From: Bigelowiella natans CCMP2755
Taxonomy: Eukaryota; Cercozoa; Chlorarachniophyceae
Reading direction: 5' to 3'
NCBI GenBank assembly: GCA_000320545.1
Contig: ADNK01000512.1
Span: 51,001 to 115,000 of the forward strand
Length of the DNA: 64,000 bases
The position numbers and the translations under genes are program-made. The notes under the pieces were generated by a model. It was given only the letters and a program-made list of their open reading frames with translations. It had not been told where the DNA came from and made no database searches. This document shows, in pieces, positions 12,054 to 30,882 of the stretch (positions within the stretch are counted from its first letter, which is position 1; each line of letters starts with the position of its first letter).

Positions 12054-13089
12054 ATAAAAAGAAATTTAGATGTTCATATGAATGAATATACATATACATA
12101 TGGATTTGATGGAATACATTATAGGAGACGACTACACATCCTACTCTCTACGCGAACGCTACAGGACCAGTATGTCCCTATCCGTATACTTGCCAGATTA
12201 AGGCTCTTTTTAGCGATGAACATCGTTTTATCAAACACCATGCGGGATCGCCGGAACGTGTTTGTTGGCTTGCTTATGTTCCCGTCATCTTCACGCTCAT
12301 TTTCCTTCGTACCTGTTCCTCAGTTGACAAACCTCGCAAGGGCGATCAAGCCAACGCTGGTGATTGTTTCGACTACTATATTTTTGCTTCGCTTTGCTTT
12401 CTGGGCATATACTACTTATGGGTAGCAGGCAGCCATAGAGAGTGAATGGCCTGGTATTTCCTCCTCGCTGAGGAGCCATATTTGTGCCGCTGGGGCAAGT
12501 GTATCTTGTCGAAGTTCCCACATTGATGTAACAATGCTATGGCTTGCATATGATACAGGTGATCCCGACGAATGATTCCTGCTGCATCTGTCTGGTAACC
12601 GATGATGATGGAAATATTGTCCTTTCGTTTTTCTAAGTTATGGACAGGAGAGATTGTACTTCCGATTTATGATTCTTTTCCTACTCTCTTCCTCGTCTCT
12701 GCCCGCCTAAAGTGCTTTTCGCTTCGATGTGCAGCCCCCGTATCCGTATTGTATAGACAAGGCTAAGGCGGAGTACCACCAGAAGGAAATCCGTAAGCAT
12801 TTGGAGAATATAGCATGAAACACACGCAATGCAAAAAATATGAGTATCAGCACGTAGGCTGGTGTTATATAGTTCCGAGAAATTTCGATGAATTTGTGGC
12901 CAAAGCCATCATTCTTTTCTTACTCTTTGGTGCTACTACCATTCACCTTCCTACCTTTGCATATGTCAGAGGCTGCTGCAGAGGATCTAACAACGGGCTA
13001 CTATGGTCCGCTGCCGATACCGAATCTAAATGAGTTTTTTCAAGCAAGTGCAGTTGCGCAGGTTGGTTGTCCTCTCGGTTGAGATAATG

Positions 13090-13126
<37 letters not shown>

Positions 13127-14175
13127 TTTCTGTCCTTCTGGTTCCGGAGGAAGTTTCAATTTGAGTGTTTGGTATTCAGCGCAGCCGAGATGATAATAAT
13201 AATAATAATAATTATCATCATCATCACCGTCGCAACCATGATCTTTTGGCACTTCTTAGATGATGGATATTGATATCCCAGAAGTCTTCAACTTAGTGCA
13301 TATGGGTGATTACAGTAGTTATTTCACTACGACATTGTCTAGCCGTAGTATTTGTATTAGTAGTAGTAGTAGTAGTTGGTAGTAGTAGTGGTAGTAGTAA
13401 CATGAGGAGTAGAAGCGGTGGTAGCGGTTGATTTCACCCTCCTGTCCCCTATCCCAACAAACCTCGAATGGGTTCATCTCTCTAGCCACCGCTCGTTTGT
13501 ACACAAATATAGCTTCTCTCCAATCATTCTTTGTTCTCTTAATCATCATGCACAGGCAGAATAGCTTTCGCACCGGATACGCAGGAGGTAATGATAATAT
13601 TCTCTCCACGCTCTTTTTTGAAGGAAGCTAATCGAGGGACACTCTCTGTATTTTTCGAACAGGTGCGGGATCTGTACGAGAGGCTGCGGTACACGTGGTA
13701 TGGAACCTTCGATGCGGTATGCAAACGCTAGTGCACAACCTTGTGTTTTTCTCTGGCAGCGTTGGTGGTGGTGGCGGTGGGGGTGGTAGTTCAATCGCCC
13801 TTTCATCATCTTTTTATCATCATAACAGCTCGATGCAAAGATATATGAGACCGCTGATGATGCAGGTTTGCAGTATCTCGTTGTTTTGTTCTTGCTCAAT
13901 TTCTCATGGTGTTCCTGGTTGTGCGCTTATTTATCAGTCAACGCAGCCTTACAAACGACGAACAAAGACGACCAGTTCTGGGCGGTGCTGGTAGTATTTG
14001 CTGTTGATATTTCTAACGATAGTGGTGGTGACCCACCCTCTACCCTTCACTCGTGTCTATGAGTAAGCTAGTGATGCTCGTGGATAAACGATATATAATA
14101 CGAAAATAATATATTACAACTATTCCAACAACAACAACAACAACAACAGGTTTTTAATCGCTACAATGTGGGGGG

Positions 14176-14213
<38 letters not shown>

Positions 14214-17200
14214 TCTCACGGACAGAAGTGGACATATCCATCCGGATGAACTACACGACGATCCCATCGACGAAGAATAAGGTCGAAAAATGGGTGCTGG
14301 GGATAAGTGACGTGTACCTCCGCTACTATCTCTCTGGTTTCCTTACCCTACAGCACATGATTGAGCACGATATGCGATGTCTCGCCCGCGGCGGATATAT
14401 CTGCTCCGCTAATCTTGACGACACGGGGGTAGCGGTGCCATTCCCCACTCCAGAGATTGACTCTAATGAGTTCTATGCGAGGGTGGGTGCGCTCATGGGG
14501 CTGGTTCTGTGCTTGGGCACGCTGTTTCCGGTGTCCAGGCTGATCAAAGTGCTTGTTGAGGAGAAGGAGACAAGGACGCGGGAGATGATGCGAATCATGG
14601 GCGTCACAGTCTCCGCACTGAATGCTGCTAACTTGTGCACCGCGCTAGTCTTCTTCAGCATCATCGCGGCAGGGATGACGACAATCCTGTGCATAGCCTC
14701 GGGCGTGATCGCCCGGTCTGCTCCCTCCCTCATCTTCATTCTGTTCGAGCTGACGCTGGTGTCGCTGGTGTGCCTGAGCTTCTTCATCGCTGCGATCTTC
14801 GACAGGGCCAAGTTGGCTGGAATCGTAGGCCCAATTGCGGTATTTATCACTGTCATCCCACGTTATGCGATCTTCTCCTCGGACATTGACGAGCGCGGCA
14901 CCGAGAAGGCCTTTGTGTCGCTGCTGTCCCCATCTGCGTTTGCCTTTGCCATGGACCAGGTGATGCAGTACGAAGGAGTGAACAGAGGCGTCGGCTGGGG
15001 AGACATCGACGAGCATGCCTTGCCTATTTCACGGATCATCGGGCTACTGATATTTGACTCGGTGCTTTATCTATCACTCGCATTCTACGTGCAAATGGTC
15101 ATCCCAAGCCAGTATGGTGTGAGGAGGTCCCTATGTTTTTGTTGCCTCCCCTCCTTCTGGTGCCGTAGCAGGAAGAGAGAAGCTGCACTGAGAGATTCGG
15201 ATAGTGGGGGCAATAGCGTCGCCGAGGGCAAGATGACAAAGTATGAGGATGATGACAGCAAGGAAGGGCCTCACACAACCACCACCACCACCATCAACAC
15301 CAGCCTATTTACCACACCGTCCATCAACGACGACGGGTACATTAGAATTGAATCACCACCCTCAGCGACTACGATTGGGGCAGAAGAATCGTCGATGTGT
15401 GGATACCTCTTCAGGAAGCTTTCCCAATTATTCTACTGCTGCTGCAGCAGTCGAGGCAATGCTGCCGAAGTCGACGAATTGGCAGCTGCTGCAGCACCCC
15501 CTGTGGTCCAGACGAACATGTGTGGGAACGAGGAAAAGCTGGTCGAGATCAAGAAGCTCAGGAAGACGTACGACAACGGCGTGAGGGCAGTGCGTGGGCT
15601 GAATCTGGACATTTTTGAGGAGGAGATTACAGTGCTCCTCGGCCATAATGGCGCGGGTAAATCGACTACTGTCAGCATCCTAACAGGGCTCATCCCCAGC
15701 ACCAGCGGCAGTGCCATCTACTACGACCACCATCACGACAGCCCTCGCGTCTATTCTGTAAACTCTGAACTCTCTCAAATTCGCACACACATCGGTCTTG
15801 GAATCTGTCCCCAGCACTCTGTGCTGTTCGACCGGTTAACATGCTACGAGCACGTTGCCCTATACGCGGCACTCAAAGGCGTTCGGCCCTCCTCCGCCAT
15901 CGACTCTGCGGCGCGTCGTCTGCTGCAGCTGGTGGGGCTGCGGTCGAAGATAGACGCACAGGCGGGCGGCCTGAGCGGTGGGATGAAGCGCAAGCTCTCC
16001 GTGGCCATTGCCATTGTTGGTGGTCCTCGGGTGCTGTTTCTCGATGAGCCTACCAGCGGCATGGATCCAAAAGCACGGAGGGATATGTGGAATCTCTTCC
16101 GAAGCATCCGTCGTGGAAGGCGCGGCGTGGTTCTGACGACACACTTCATGGACGAGGCAGATATTCTGGGCGACAGGATCGCCATCATGACTCAGGGCCG
16201 GCTGCAGTGCTATGGCTCCTCGCTCTTCCTCAAGAAGTGCTTTGGCACTGGGTACAATCTGACCTTCTCCATGACGAAGAGGAAGAGGAAGAAGAGAAGG
16301 AATGGGGATCGTGGTGATGATGATGACGGTGACGACGAAAGTCCTGAGCACGGTAGGGAGACCCTGCAGAGGGTGATTACGAGCTTTGTCCCCGACGCTG
16401 AAGTTGTGAATATGGCCGCCGGAGAGATGCGATTTCTGCTTCCATTCTCCAGAGTGAGAAAATTTGCTGCGCTCGTGTCGCACCTGGAGGCGAACAAAGA
16501 TAGCCTGCCGTTTGAGTCTTACGGAATGTCAATGACGAAGCTGGAGGAAGTGTTCATGAAGCTCGCCTCCGGCCATGAGGCGCACCATTTGCAGCATCCG
16601 CACCAGCAGCAGCACCAGCAGCGGCAACAGCGTGGTCGGATCGCTGGCGATAGTGCAAGAACTCAGGATAAGGAGGAGCATATCAATGATGATAACGACG
16701 AGAAGAATAAGCCTGTAATAACAACAACAACAACAAAGTCGGGTATTGACCAGCTGCTTGGAGGAGTCAGTGTTTGTAGCAGCAATGAGGATGCTGCTGG
16801 AAATGATAAAGATTATGACGACGACAGCAAAGTGATGATAGGAACATATGCGCAGACAGAGACTCTTCCAGGGCAACAAAAAGAAGAGAAGAAGAAGAAG
16901 AAGAAGAAGGAAACGAGCTGGTGCAAAGAACAGGAAATGTTACTTCCTTACGCAGCGGGGGGGGCGGGGTCGTCTTCGTCGCCCTCGTCATCATCCGGCC
17001 TCTTCCTCTTCGTGCAGATATGGGAGCTTCTACGGAAACGTGCGCTGTGTGCAGTGCGAGACTGGAAGGGGCGATTCTTCGAGGTGGTGCTGCCGGTACT
17101 CGTCGTAGCCTTGACGCTGCTCATCCTAAGGCTGAATATCAACCCAGCGGGCCCAGCGCTATTACTCTCCCCTTCCATGTACTACAACGTTCAGCCCGGA

Positions 17201-20200
17201 AAGGCATCGACAACCTACCTCTCCAGAAACCTGATTAGCCCGGAGTTCTCAGCGGCCCTTTCACGCCTCTCCCCACTGATCGAGTACAGGGACTCGGGGC
17301 TGAACACATCGCTAGAGATTTCTGTGGATCTCCTCACCGGATACTACCAGCATGGCGACGAGACAAGGTTCGCAGGCTACGTCGCCAACGACACCTTCAT
17401 CTTCGAGACGCCCGGTCTTGAACCCTACCTGCCGGGCTACTGGGATATATCCTCGAGGGAAGGGCTCACAATCATGCATAATTCCACCTACTTCCACGCC
17501 ATCCCGGCGATGATGGCCGAGGCGACAAATGTGTTTCTTGCGCAGCAAGTATCATCACCATCGTCATCCTCATCATCATCCTCTTCTTCTTCTTCCTCTT
17601 CGATGCCTTCTGTGTCGTACAAGCTGTCAAGTCACCCACTGCCGCTAACGGAGGAAGAGCGGCTGATCATCTCCTTGTTCCTCTCGCTGTTCGCAGCGCT
17701 ATTCGTCCTCATTCCGTTCTGCTACATCCCAGCGTCCTTTGTCTCCTTCCTCGTGAGGGAGAAGAGGTCCAAGGCCTTGCAGATGCAGCAGCTGGCTGGT
17801 GTCGGCCCAATCGCCTACTGGGTATCAAACTATGTATGGGACCTCTGCAACTACCTCGTCATCACAGCGTGTGTCATGGTGGTGTTTGTTGGTTACGGGG
17901 ACGCGGAATTCGCGGGTACTTCAGGCGCGCGACTGGCGACTTTCCTCCTGATCGCGCTATATGGCGTCTCCGCCATCCCCCTCGCCTACGCGTACTCCTT
18001 TCTGTTTGACAACCCCACGGCCGCACAGGTTGGCATCTCTGGTCTGAACTTCCTCTTCGGATTCGCCCTGGTAATCGCGTCGTTCGTGTTGGACGCTGTG
18101 GAGCAAACGGAGCAAGCCAACGCTGCCCTCAAGCCGTACTACCGAGTATTTCCCCCCTTCAACCTCGGGGAGGGCCTCATTAACCTCACAGCTCTCCGGT
18201 GGAAAAACCAGCTGGGGGGGGGGCATCTTTCGCCGTTGGACTGGGGTGTGAGCGGCCGCAACCTAGTGTATATGGCATTCGAGGCCCTGGCATTTCTGCT
18301 GCTTGTCCTTTTAATAGACGCGCGTCGCAGATTTCCCTGTGTTCGCTGGCTGCAGCAGCTCCTCAATCAGCGTACGGTGTCTAGGCCAGAGGTGATACAG
18401 AAGCTGAATGAGACGAGGGAGGGACTCGATGATGACGTTTGTGCGGAGAGGAAGGCTGTGCTGGCGAGCTATGGACATTTTCATGAGGAGGAGGAGGAGG
18501 AGGAGGAAGAGAAAGCAGGGAAAGAAGGTGATAATGAGGGGATAAGAGAGAGAAGGATGAGACAAAGAGGCGACCCATTCGTCGTATTGCATGATGTTAC
18601 CAAGGTCTACCCGGCACCTTCATCTTCATCGTCGTCTCCATCATATTGTGCATCCGCTCGAAGTATGTTGCGCTTCATCGCACGCCACTGCTGCTGCTGC
18701 TGCTGTCGTATCTCTTCGCCAGCAGCAGCAGCAGCAGCAGCAGCGAATAATCCCACCGTGGCAGTTCGAGAGAGCTGTCTTCGCATATACCCGGGTGCAT
18801 GCTTCGGTCTCCTTGGGATCAATGGCGCTGGTAAGTCCACCACGCTAAAGATGCTGACAGGTGACACTTTGCCTACCAAGGGCGATGCGTGGGTGCTTGG
18901 ACGCTCGGTGGTAGATGAATTTCCGTCGGTGCGACATCGGATAGGCCTCTGCCCGCAGACAGATCCGATCTTCCCGCGAATGACAGGTGGTGAGCACCTG
19001 CGCTTCTACGCAAGGCTACGCGGTGTACCCAGTGGCCAGACTTCTCAGCTTGTGGACACCATTATTAATTTTGTCGGGCTCACGCAGTACGTTATTTGCA
19101 GCTTATGATGCCGCTGCTCTTCTGCAATGTGCTACTATGCTGATGATGCTACGTGAGAAAGATGATAATGACGATGATGATGAATAGATGATGTTGATGA
19201 TAAAGGTAATGATGATGATGATGATGATGATGATGACGATAGTAGTTTGTGGCATTCATGCCGACGACATAATAAGAAAAGGGAAAACTCTATAATTATA
19301 AAGATAAGTCTAAGTAGCTGTATCTATGATACATGTACTGATCTGAGTGATAATCTACCCCCCCCCCTCCCCCCCAAATGCGGGTACAAAATAAAAGATA
19401 TCGTGACAAAGCTGCAGGTGGCTACTCTGGCGGAAACAAGCGAAAGCTTTCTCTGGGCATCGCGCTGGTTGGAGATCCGCCGGTAATCTTTCTCGACGAG
19501 CCTTCCTCGGGGATGGACCCCGTAGCGAAGCGCAGCATGTGGAACATTCTAGAGAAAGTAGCACGGGGAGGGGCATGCATGGTGCTCACGACGCACAGCT
19601 TAGAGGAGTGCGAGGCGCTCTGCGACAGAGTAGGCGTGATGGTGTCCGGCAGTTTCACATGCCTCGGCAGCATCCAGCACATTCGCAGCAGGTTCGGTGA
19701 GGGGTATGAGCTCGAGATGCAAGTGGTGCCGAGCACAACAGCAGCGGCAGCCGCAGCACCAACTAGGATGGCAGCTGCTGCAGCGACAACTGTGAGAAAC
19801 AGGGATGCTCGTAAAGACGGCAGTACGATGGCACAGTCATTGGGAAGCGGCGGCCAGCAACACCTGGATCGTTCAGTCGATATCAAGACGACATTGCTCG
19901 CAGCCGATAATGATGACGAAGTCGTCGTCGTCGACGACGGAAATGCCGAGCTTGTGAACGGCAATAGTAATCCTGATAATAATAATCATCATCCTCAAAT
20001 AATACCTCGTGCACAACTGCAGCTGATTCTGACAATGATTACACGCTTGGTACCGCGTGCTCACGTAATTGAGGAGCACGGTTACAGCCTTAAGATCATG
20101 CTGCCAGGGCTAGGAAAGGAAGGAGGAGCAGGAGGTGGAGAAGAGGTAAAGAAGAATCAATACCATGAATATGATGAAGAGAAGAGAAGAAAAGGAGAAC

Positions 20201-20382
20201 ACGCTACAGGCAACGGCATTGTTAGCCTCGGCGACGTCTTTGAAGCCATTGAGCGCGAGAAGGAAGCACTTGGAATCGACTATTACAGCGTTACTCAGGC
20301 CACTCTCGAGCAGGTATTCCTTAGGATGGCCCGCAAGGGTGAGAACGAGCGTGGCAACGAAGAGGAGACCGATGATGCATGA
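11807..20382 (+). CDS. Full-length ABCA-type ABC transporter, about 2153 aa, about 11 exons
   Basis: ABCA proteins move lipids across or within membranes. Exons: 11807-11938, 12559-12594 (weak), 12735-12792, 12970-13061, 13260-13305, 13556-13587, 13663-13716, 13829-13865, 13938-13990, 14150-19086 and 19398-20382, with agreeing phases. The first exon encodes the N-terminal membrane segment ([17 protein letters not shown]). Short exons build the large extracellular loop, with [11 protein letters not shown] and DDQFWAVL, typical of ABCA. The 4.9-kb exon holds TMD1, NBD1 (GHNGAGKST near residue 678, [10 protein letters not shown] near 787, [11 protein letters not shown]), an acidic/Gln-rich linker, TMD2 with a second large loop, and the Walker A of NBD2 (GINGAGKST near 1736). 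The last exon supplies [10 protein letters not shown] and [11 protein letters not shown]. Both NBDs therefore have intact Walker A, signature and Walker B. Poly-Ser, poly-Glu and poly-Ala runs reflect CAT, GAG and CAG repeats. Exon 2 is tentative; the family call is very firm. Confidence 0.9.
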
Positions 20383-21277
20383 ATGAATAGATTTCAGCGA
20401 GTAATGGACTCGTGTGGGAAAATGTGTAGAAATGAAACTCAAAAGAACTGTTAACTAGCAAAAGTTAAGCAATGCTAGAGCTCCTGCTAGAACGATGTGA
20501 ATACGCGTGCGACCTTTTGGCACAAGCAATGCTGTGCAAACATTTTGTCATTGGCAATCATGACAGCCAATTGTTTTGGTGTTGCCCTTAATTAGTCCGG
20601 CACCAGGCTAGCAGGTGCGACCTCTAGCTAAACAAGCTAGCAAGCCTATCGAAAATTGTAAAGAATTACATGCGCTGATCTTTAAGTGCACATGGTCATC
20701 TACTTGTTTTGTTTCGTCTGACTTGATGTGTTGTTATTGTTGTTGTCAATGCTGTGACAATCAACATGCGGAATTTTGAACGCCTATCTAGTAGCCAAGA
20801 GCAATGCTTTCTCATTTCACATCTAAACACATTGTGCACCCGTCTAGCCATGCTGCGTAGCCATTTGATCCATTTTGTTTCAACTTTGTCATACAAGAGC
20901 TGATCGTAGATGATGATGTCGCATGACAACTCGCGCGCATGCTGTCTAGCTGTGCTAGTCGCATAACTGGCAACGGATGTTGGGCAATGGTGGTAGTAGC
21001 TAGTAGTAGTAGTAGCAGTAGTAAGTAGTAGTAGTTGCAGTAGCTACAACGATAGCAAAAAATAGGTACACTCAATAATCGTTATAATGATATTTATTAT
21101 CAGTCACTGTATCACCAGTATGAGCACTACGACGATCTTCTCTGTGATCCTCACTGACCCTTTGGAGAAATAGTCTAAGAGTTTCACTGTTAGCTGTGTC
21201 ATCAGCCGTCCCTGGACTAATGGTCTAATGGTAGTCAGACGCCTCTTGCGAGTGTCGCACTACTGCTATTATAATTG
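20383..21277. other. Convergent spacer, no gene seen
   Basis: About 900 bp between the 3' ends of the ABCA gene and the UBA/polyQ gene. It contains GCTAGC-rich short inverted repeats (20590-20660) and a TAG/GTA microsatellite near 20990-21050. No open frame has support. Confidence 0.5.
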
Positions 21278-26510
<5,233 letters not shown>

Positions 26511-27301
26511 AAGCCATAACTTGGTTAAGTTCAAGCTACCAGCTACACATAGTCTAATGCAAACAATACGCAGACCAAGAACACCACCGCATTGCACGAA
26601 ATGACGATTACTAATACTTCACGAGCTCGACGTGGATGCAATGTCGCTCTAGTTGCGCATAAGCGAAACAGTGTGCATGATGAACCGATTTTGGAAATAA
26701 AATTTTCCAGCTATTAAAAGCAAGCATCCCCTAACGCTGCTTAGCTTGAATTTGAACCTTGGATCCTACGAAGGATAAAGTGATGCGGTGCTGAAATGTG
26801 TGCGCTCTTGGGCCACGCTCCGCTACGAATTAGATTTGAAGGAACGACAACGAATATATGATGTCGCAGTAGTAAAATGCAGAATAAATCGCATGATATC
26901 TATCGCGTCCACAGCTTCAAGAGCTGTATTTCAGAAAGAAAATGAGATATTTCGGATATATTATTATCACGAATAAATTATAAAACAATACTACGACAAC
27001 TAAATTTAGCTTGAGTTAGAACATTTATAGAATTCCATCGATGATCATGTTGATCAATTAGGTTGCCTGCCATGGGTTGTCGTAGGGCATTGAGTCCACA
27101 GCCAATGCGAGAGCAGAACGGAGACTCTTTCTGGACAAAATCCATGTGAAATTACGATGTTCCTTAAAATTCCCTCTAAATAGTAGATATCGGCCATTTT
27201 CTACTTTAGTCATCTCGATGATCACCATTTATCATGGAATATGAAGAGTTTTTCCTCAAACCATACCGAAGCAAAGCTGAATTCATTTGCGCCTAACCTT
27301 G
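26511..27301. other. Divergent spacer before PSMA2 gene, no gene seen
   Basis: About 790 bp between two gene starts; AT-rich near 26930-27010. Only short unsupported open frames. Probably both promoters. Confidence 0.45.
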
Positions 27302-28554
27302 ATGTCTGGGGCCAACTACTCCCTCACCACTTTCTCCCCATCTGGCTCCCTGCTCCAGATCGACTATGCCCTCGAGGCTGTCGGACAGGGAAGGACGTCT
27401 TTAGGAATCAAAGGTGATTTGATGTTCTTAAGCTTCCTGTATAGATTCGATACGTTTAGAGGTCTATGAATAAGAAGTTGCGCATTTTGCGCAAAAGGAA
27501 GGATTTTCTCTTTTGTTCCCATTTTACAAGTTGTATTCATATTTCCTGCCCAGCGTTTCACACCAAGTTCATCTACATCTTTATTTATGTATTCTCCTTG
27601 AAGATTATTTTTTCGAACGTATAAAATAACCTCAAAGCTATTTTTTATTAACCCCATCTGCACTATTTCCCCTCTTGCTTTGACACATTGCAATACAGTG
27701 AAGGAAGGCGTAGTTATTGCTACAGAAAAGATGACTCCTTCAGTTCTCGTTGATCAAAAGTCTAGGACGAAAATTGCCAGCCTATCGTGAGTAGCAATAC
27801 AGTTCTAACACCAAAATCTCTCCTCCTAAGAAAATTCTTAATCGTCATTGATTCAAAGGTCGAATTGCGGGCTTGTGTACTCGGGAATGGGTCCAGATTA
27901 TCGTGTCTTACTACGAAAGGGAAGAAAAATTGCTCAAGAGTACTACATGACATACAAGGACGAGATTCCCGTGTCGCAGATTGTGCGTGAGATGGCCTCT
28001 GTAATGCAGGAATTCACGCAATCAGGGTATTAGAACGCAGCCAGCTTACGATACTCAATACCGTCATATTAAAAATAATCTCCTCTTGTTGTTGCGATTT
28101 TTATCAGTGGTGTTAGGCCTTTTGGGGTATCCCTCCTTATCGCTGGTATCGACGATGAGGGCCCGCAGTTATACCAGGTATTGCAAAAGATCCTATGAAC
28201 ACGATGATACAAGCTATATTGATCTGATGACTTCGCATAGAATCTTCAGGGTATAATTTGTTTGATTTTTTTCTTGAATAGGTTGATCCTTCTGGTTCAT
28301 ACTTTGCATGGAAAGCCTCGGCAATAGGAAAGCACAGTATCAGCGCCAAGACGTTCTTAGAAAAACGATATTTTGCTCATAAAGATATGGGCCTAGAGGA
28401 CGCTGTGCATACTGCTATTCTTACCTTGAAGGAGAACTTTGAAGGAGCAATCACAAATGAGAATATCGAAATTGGAATTATCTCCTTGAAAGACAAAACC
28501 TTCAAAACGAAGAGCAAGGAGGAAATTTCAGATCTTCTTAAAGAAGTGGAGTAG
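27302..28554 (+). CDS. PSMA2: 20S proteasome subunit alpha type 2, 236 aa, 5 exons
   Basis: Alpha-2 is one of the seven subunits of the outer ring of the 20S proteasome. Exons are 27302-27413, 27699-27786, 27859-28026, 28108-28177 and 28282-28554; phases agree and the total (711 nt) gives 236 residues against 234 in human. The N-terminal alpha-type extension reads [20 protein letters not shown]. It is followed by [23 protein letters not shown], a stretch ending [43 protein letters not shown] and [13 protein letters not shown], all diagnostic of alpha-2. There is no catalytic Thr, as expected for an alpha subunit. The start at 27302 is chosen because it gives [11 protein letters not shown] in register with the family. 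A single-copy housekeeping gene; I see nothing odd. Confidence 0.95.
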
Positions 28555-29186
28555 ATACACACAGAACTCATTTCATTTTTTCTGGTGGTTGAGGTGAAAA
28601 TTATGCATGTATGAACGAAACATAAATATAATTGGTAGTAATTCACTCATTTCGAGCAGATAATGCAATCAGATGCACGATGAACCCACACCAGATAGGA
28701 CCATATGTGTAGGTGCAGATTCATGAATTTCACATTGCTGAGACCTCGTGTGGGAGATTACAAGTAGACGTAGCTATTGACATGATCTGTTACATAGAAT
28801 CGGACGAAGCGAGACGGTCGATATATAGCTAGACAGCCCTACTAGCCTACCTAGCTAGAGCCTGCACAACCACGTGCAGCGTCTAAACTTAAAAAGATAC
28901 ATAGCCTCATCTAGCGCGCCTATTTTATTTGTCCATGGCGATCAGCATTGCAAGCTAAAATAAATAGGCTTACACTTGACTTATTATATGCATGTTGAGC
29001 ATATAGCGTTCTAGCGTTGTCGCTCTAGTTAAGTGAACAAGCACGCTATATGTGTGTCACGAGCTCGTAGCACGCATCGCATGTTTCTAGATTGCAACTA
29101 GCTTTGCTAGCTTGTCACAAGCTAGCAAGCATGCAAGCTACAGCAAGATGCAGCCTGCATCCACGGATCTCCATGGATCGATCTCT

Positions 29187-29599
29187 CACAAGTCCGTCAA
29201 ACCTGTAACGAATCGCCAGAATGTGCATTTGGAAGCTTTTGCGCGCGACCAAGCGCGTCATGTGATGCAATGGACATTGGATTTGCTCGCATTTCTAGAT
29301 TTCTTTGAAATTTTTCGTGCATATCACATTTGGTCAAACGCACAAGCAAAAGCATTCAAAATGTGGCAGAGAACAAACGCGCAGCGTGCATCCGCTACAC
29401 AACGGGTGTGAATTTTCACACTTTGAGGCCTTGAAAATGGACATTTTGGTCAACATTTCGGTCATTTTTTCAGGTTTGGCCATCGGACAAGTTCTGATGA
29501 CTTTTCTTTGACTAACTGCAACTGCCTGCTGCTTCAAAGCGCGTCGCAAAGCGCTGCACTGTTCACAACCCCGTCGTTACCGGGTTTGACGGACTTGTG
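29187..29599. mobile_element. 413-bp element with about 25-bp terminal inverted repeats (MITE-like)
   Basis: The left end (29187-29211, beginning CACAAGTCCGTCAAACC) is repeated in reverse complement at the right end (29574-29599), with one inserted base and one mismatch. The interior encodes no recognisable transposase, so it would be non-autonomous. I could not see a clean target-site duplication, and the exact termini could be a few bases either way. Size and structure fit a MITE. Confidence 0.55.
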
Positions 29600-29755
29600 C
29601 TAGATGAGTAACAACTTATTAGTAGTCTACGCCATCTTATTTCATTGTCTAAATTGTGCTATGCAAGATTCAGATTGTCTAGCTAGCTAGCTAGCTAGTT
29701 GTGGTCACACAACAGACATACGATACACATGTACATATATACATACTACATGTAC

Positions 29756-29893
29756 AGCTACATCAGGATGACCATTGAAAAAATTTAATTCTTCATTACA
29801 TCCGTCTCATACATACTACATGCTAGCATGTATGTATGACGGATGTAATGAAATGTTTGAATTTTTTCAATGCATGGTCATCCCAATGTAGCT
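29756..29893. repeat. 138-bp near-perfect palindrome (fold-back)
   Basis: The left arm, running from AGCTACATCAGGATGACCAT, reads as the reverse complement of the right arm, which ends GGTCATCCCAATGTAGCT. The centre at about 29824 is the 12-mer CATGCTAGCATG. Arms of about 65 bases differ by only a few substitutions or indels, so the DNA could extrude a cruciform. It may be a fold-back element or a MITE with no interior. Confidence 0.7.
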
Positions 29894-30882
29894 ATGCAAA
29901 GCAGCGGCTACAGCGCTTAAGTTGACATACACATGCTAGCATGTGATGTGTAAGCAATGTAGCCAGCGTAGCTAGCCTGTCTAGTTGCATGTGTCCAGCT
30001 ATAGTTAATTATGTTATGTATAATACATACAACTGTGCATGTAGTTCTAGCTATAGTTCACACGCCTAGAAATAGTACTTGTTCGTAATAGTAGACAACG
30101 TAATGTGATATATATGATATATATATTATGTCACTATGTCTATAATCGTTTTTGTATAGTGTCTAGAGCTTGAGCCAGACTAGCAGAGTGTCGTCGCTGC
30201 GTCGCGACATCTATGTAGTGTAGCATCGCGTCGCAATATACGACATATCTAGATATGCGCTAGACGCGAGTGTCTATACATTGCCTCTACATGTATCTAG
30301 ATATGTATTGATCGAGTAGCTATCTAGCTGCGAGCAATAGGACACCAAATAAACACCTTTTGCTACCTTTTGCAGCTCATAAGCATAAAGGTGCACTAGT
30401 GCAGCCCAAGGCGACAGATCAAAAAATTGATTATTATTTCGAGTTGTTATGCTTGAACCAACGAGCGACAATTGAACGAATAAAACAGCCAAGATGTGAG
30501 AAAAGCAGCGTCTCAACGTTTCATTTTTATTGGCTCGTCAGAAAAAGAGAGCTCAGAGAGGTTGCAAGTGTTTACACCTACACCTTTATCCGCAGAAGCA
30601 GAGTTGTCGGCAAAATTCTGCTGAACTAATTCGTTATGTTTATAAAAGGTGCAAAATTGTCCCCGCTGTAGACTAGAACAAGGGTGGTTGGTTGCACACA
30701 GGAACAACCGCAGCTAGTCGTTTGTCGATATTATGTAGCATTATTTGTAGGTGCGCCAACCCAGTTCATGGGCATTATCATAGAAGCATTGCCGGCACAT
30801 ATCGATGCCGTATTTACGAATCAATCCCTACACAATCAAACCGCTTGGTTAGATCAGTTTTTACACTTGCTTTGCCCAGACA

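Noticed and set aside
11991-12425. 144-codon plus-strand ORF before ABCA exon 2
   Set aside because: It opens with a TA microsatellite and has no ABCA-like content; it falls in an intron of the model.
14473-16483. Long minus-strand frames opposite the ABCA gene
   Set aside because: They are antisense shadows of a very well supported transporter exon.
29112-29411. 99-codon plus-strand ORF
   Set aside because: It lies across the inverted-repeat element, has no splice context and no recognisable motif.
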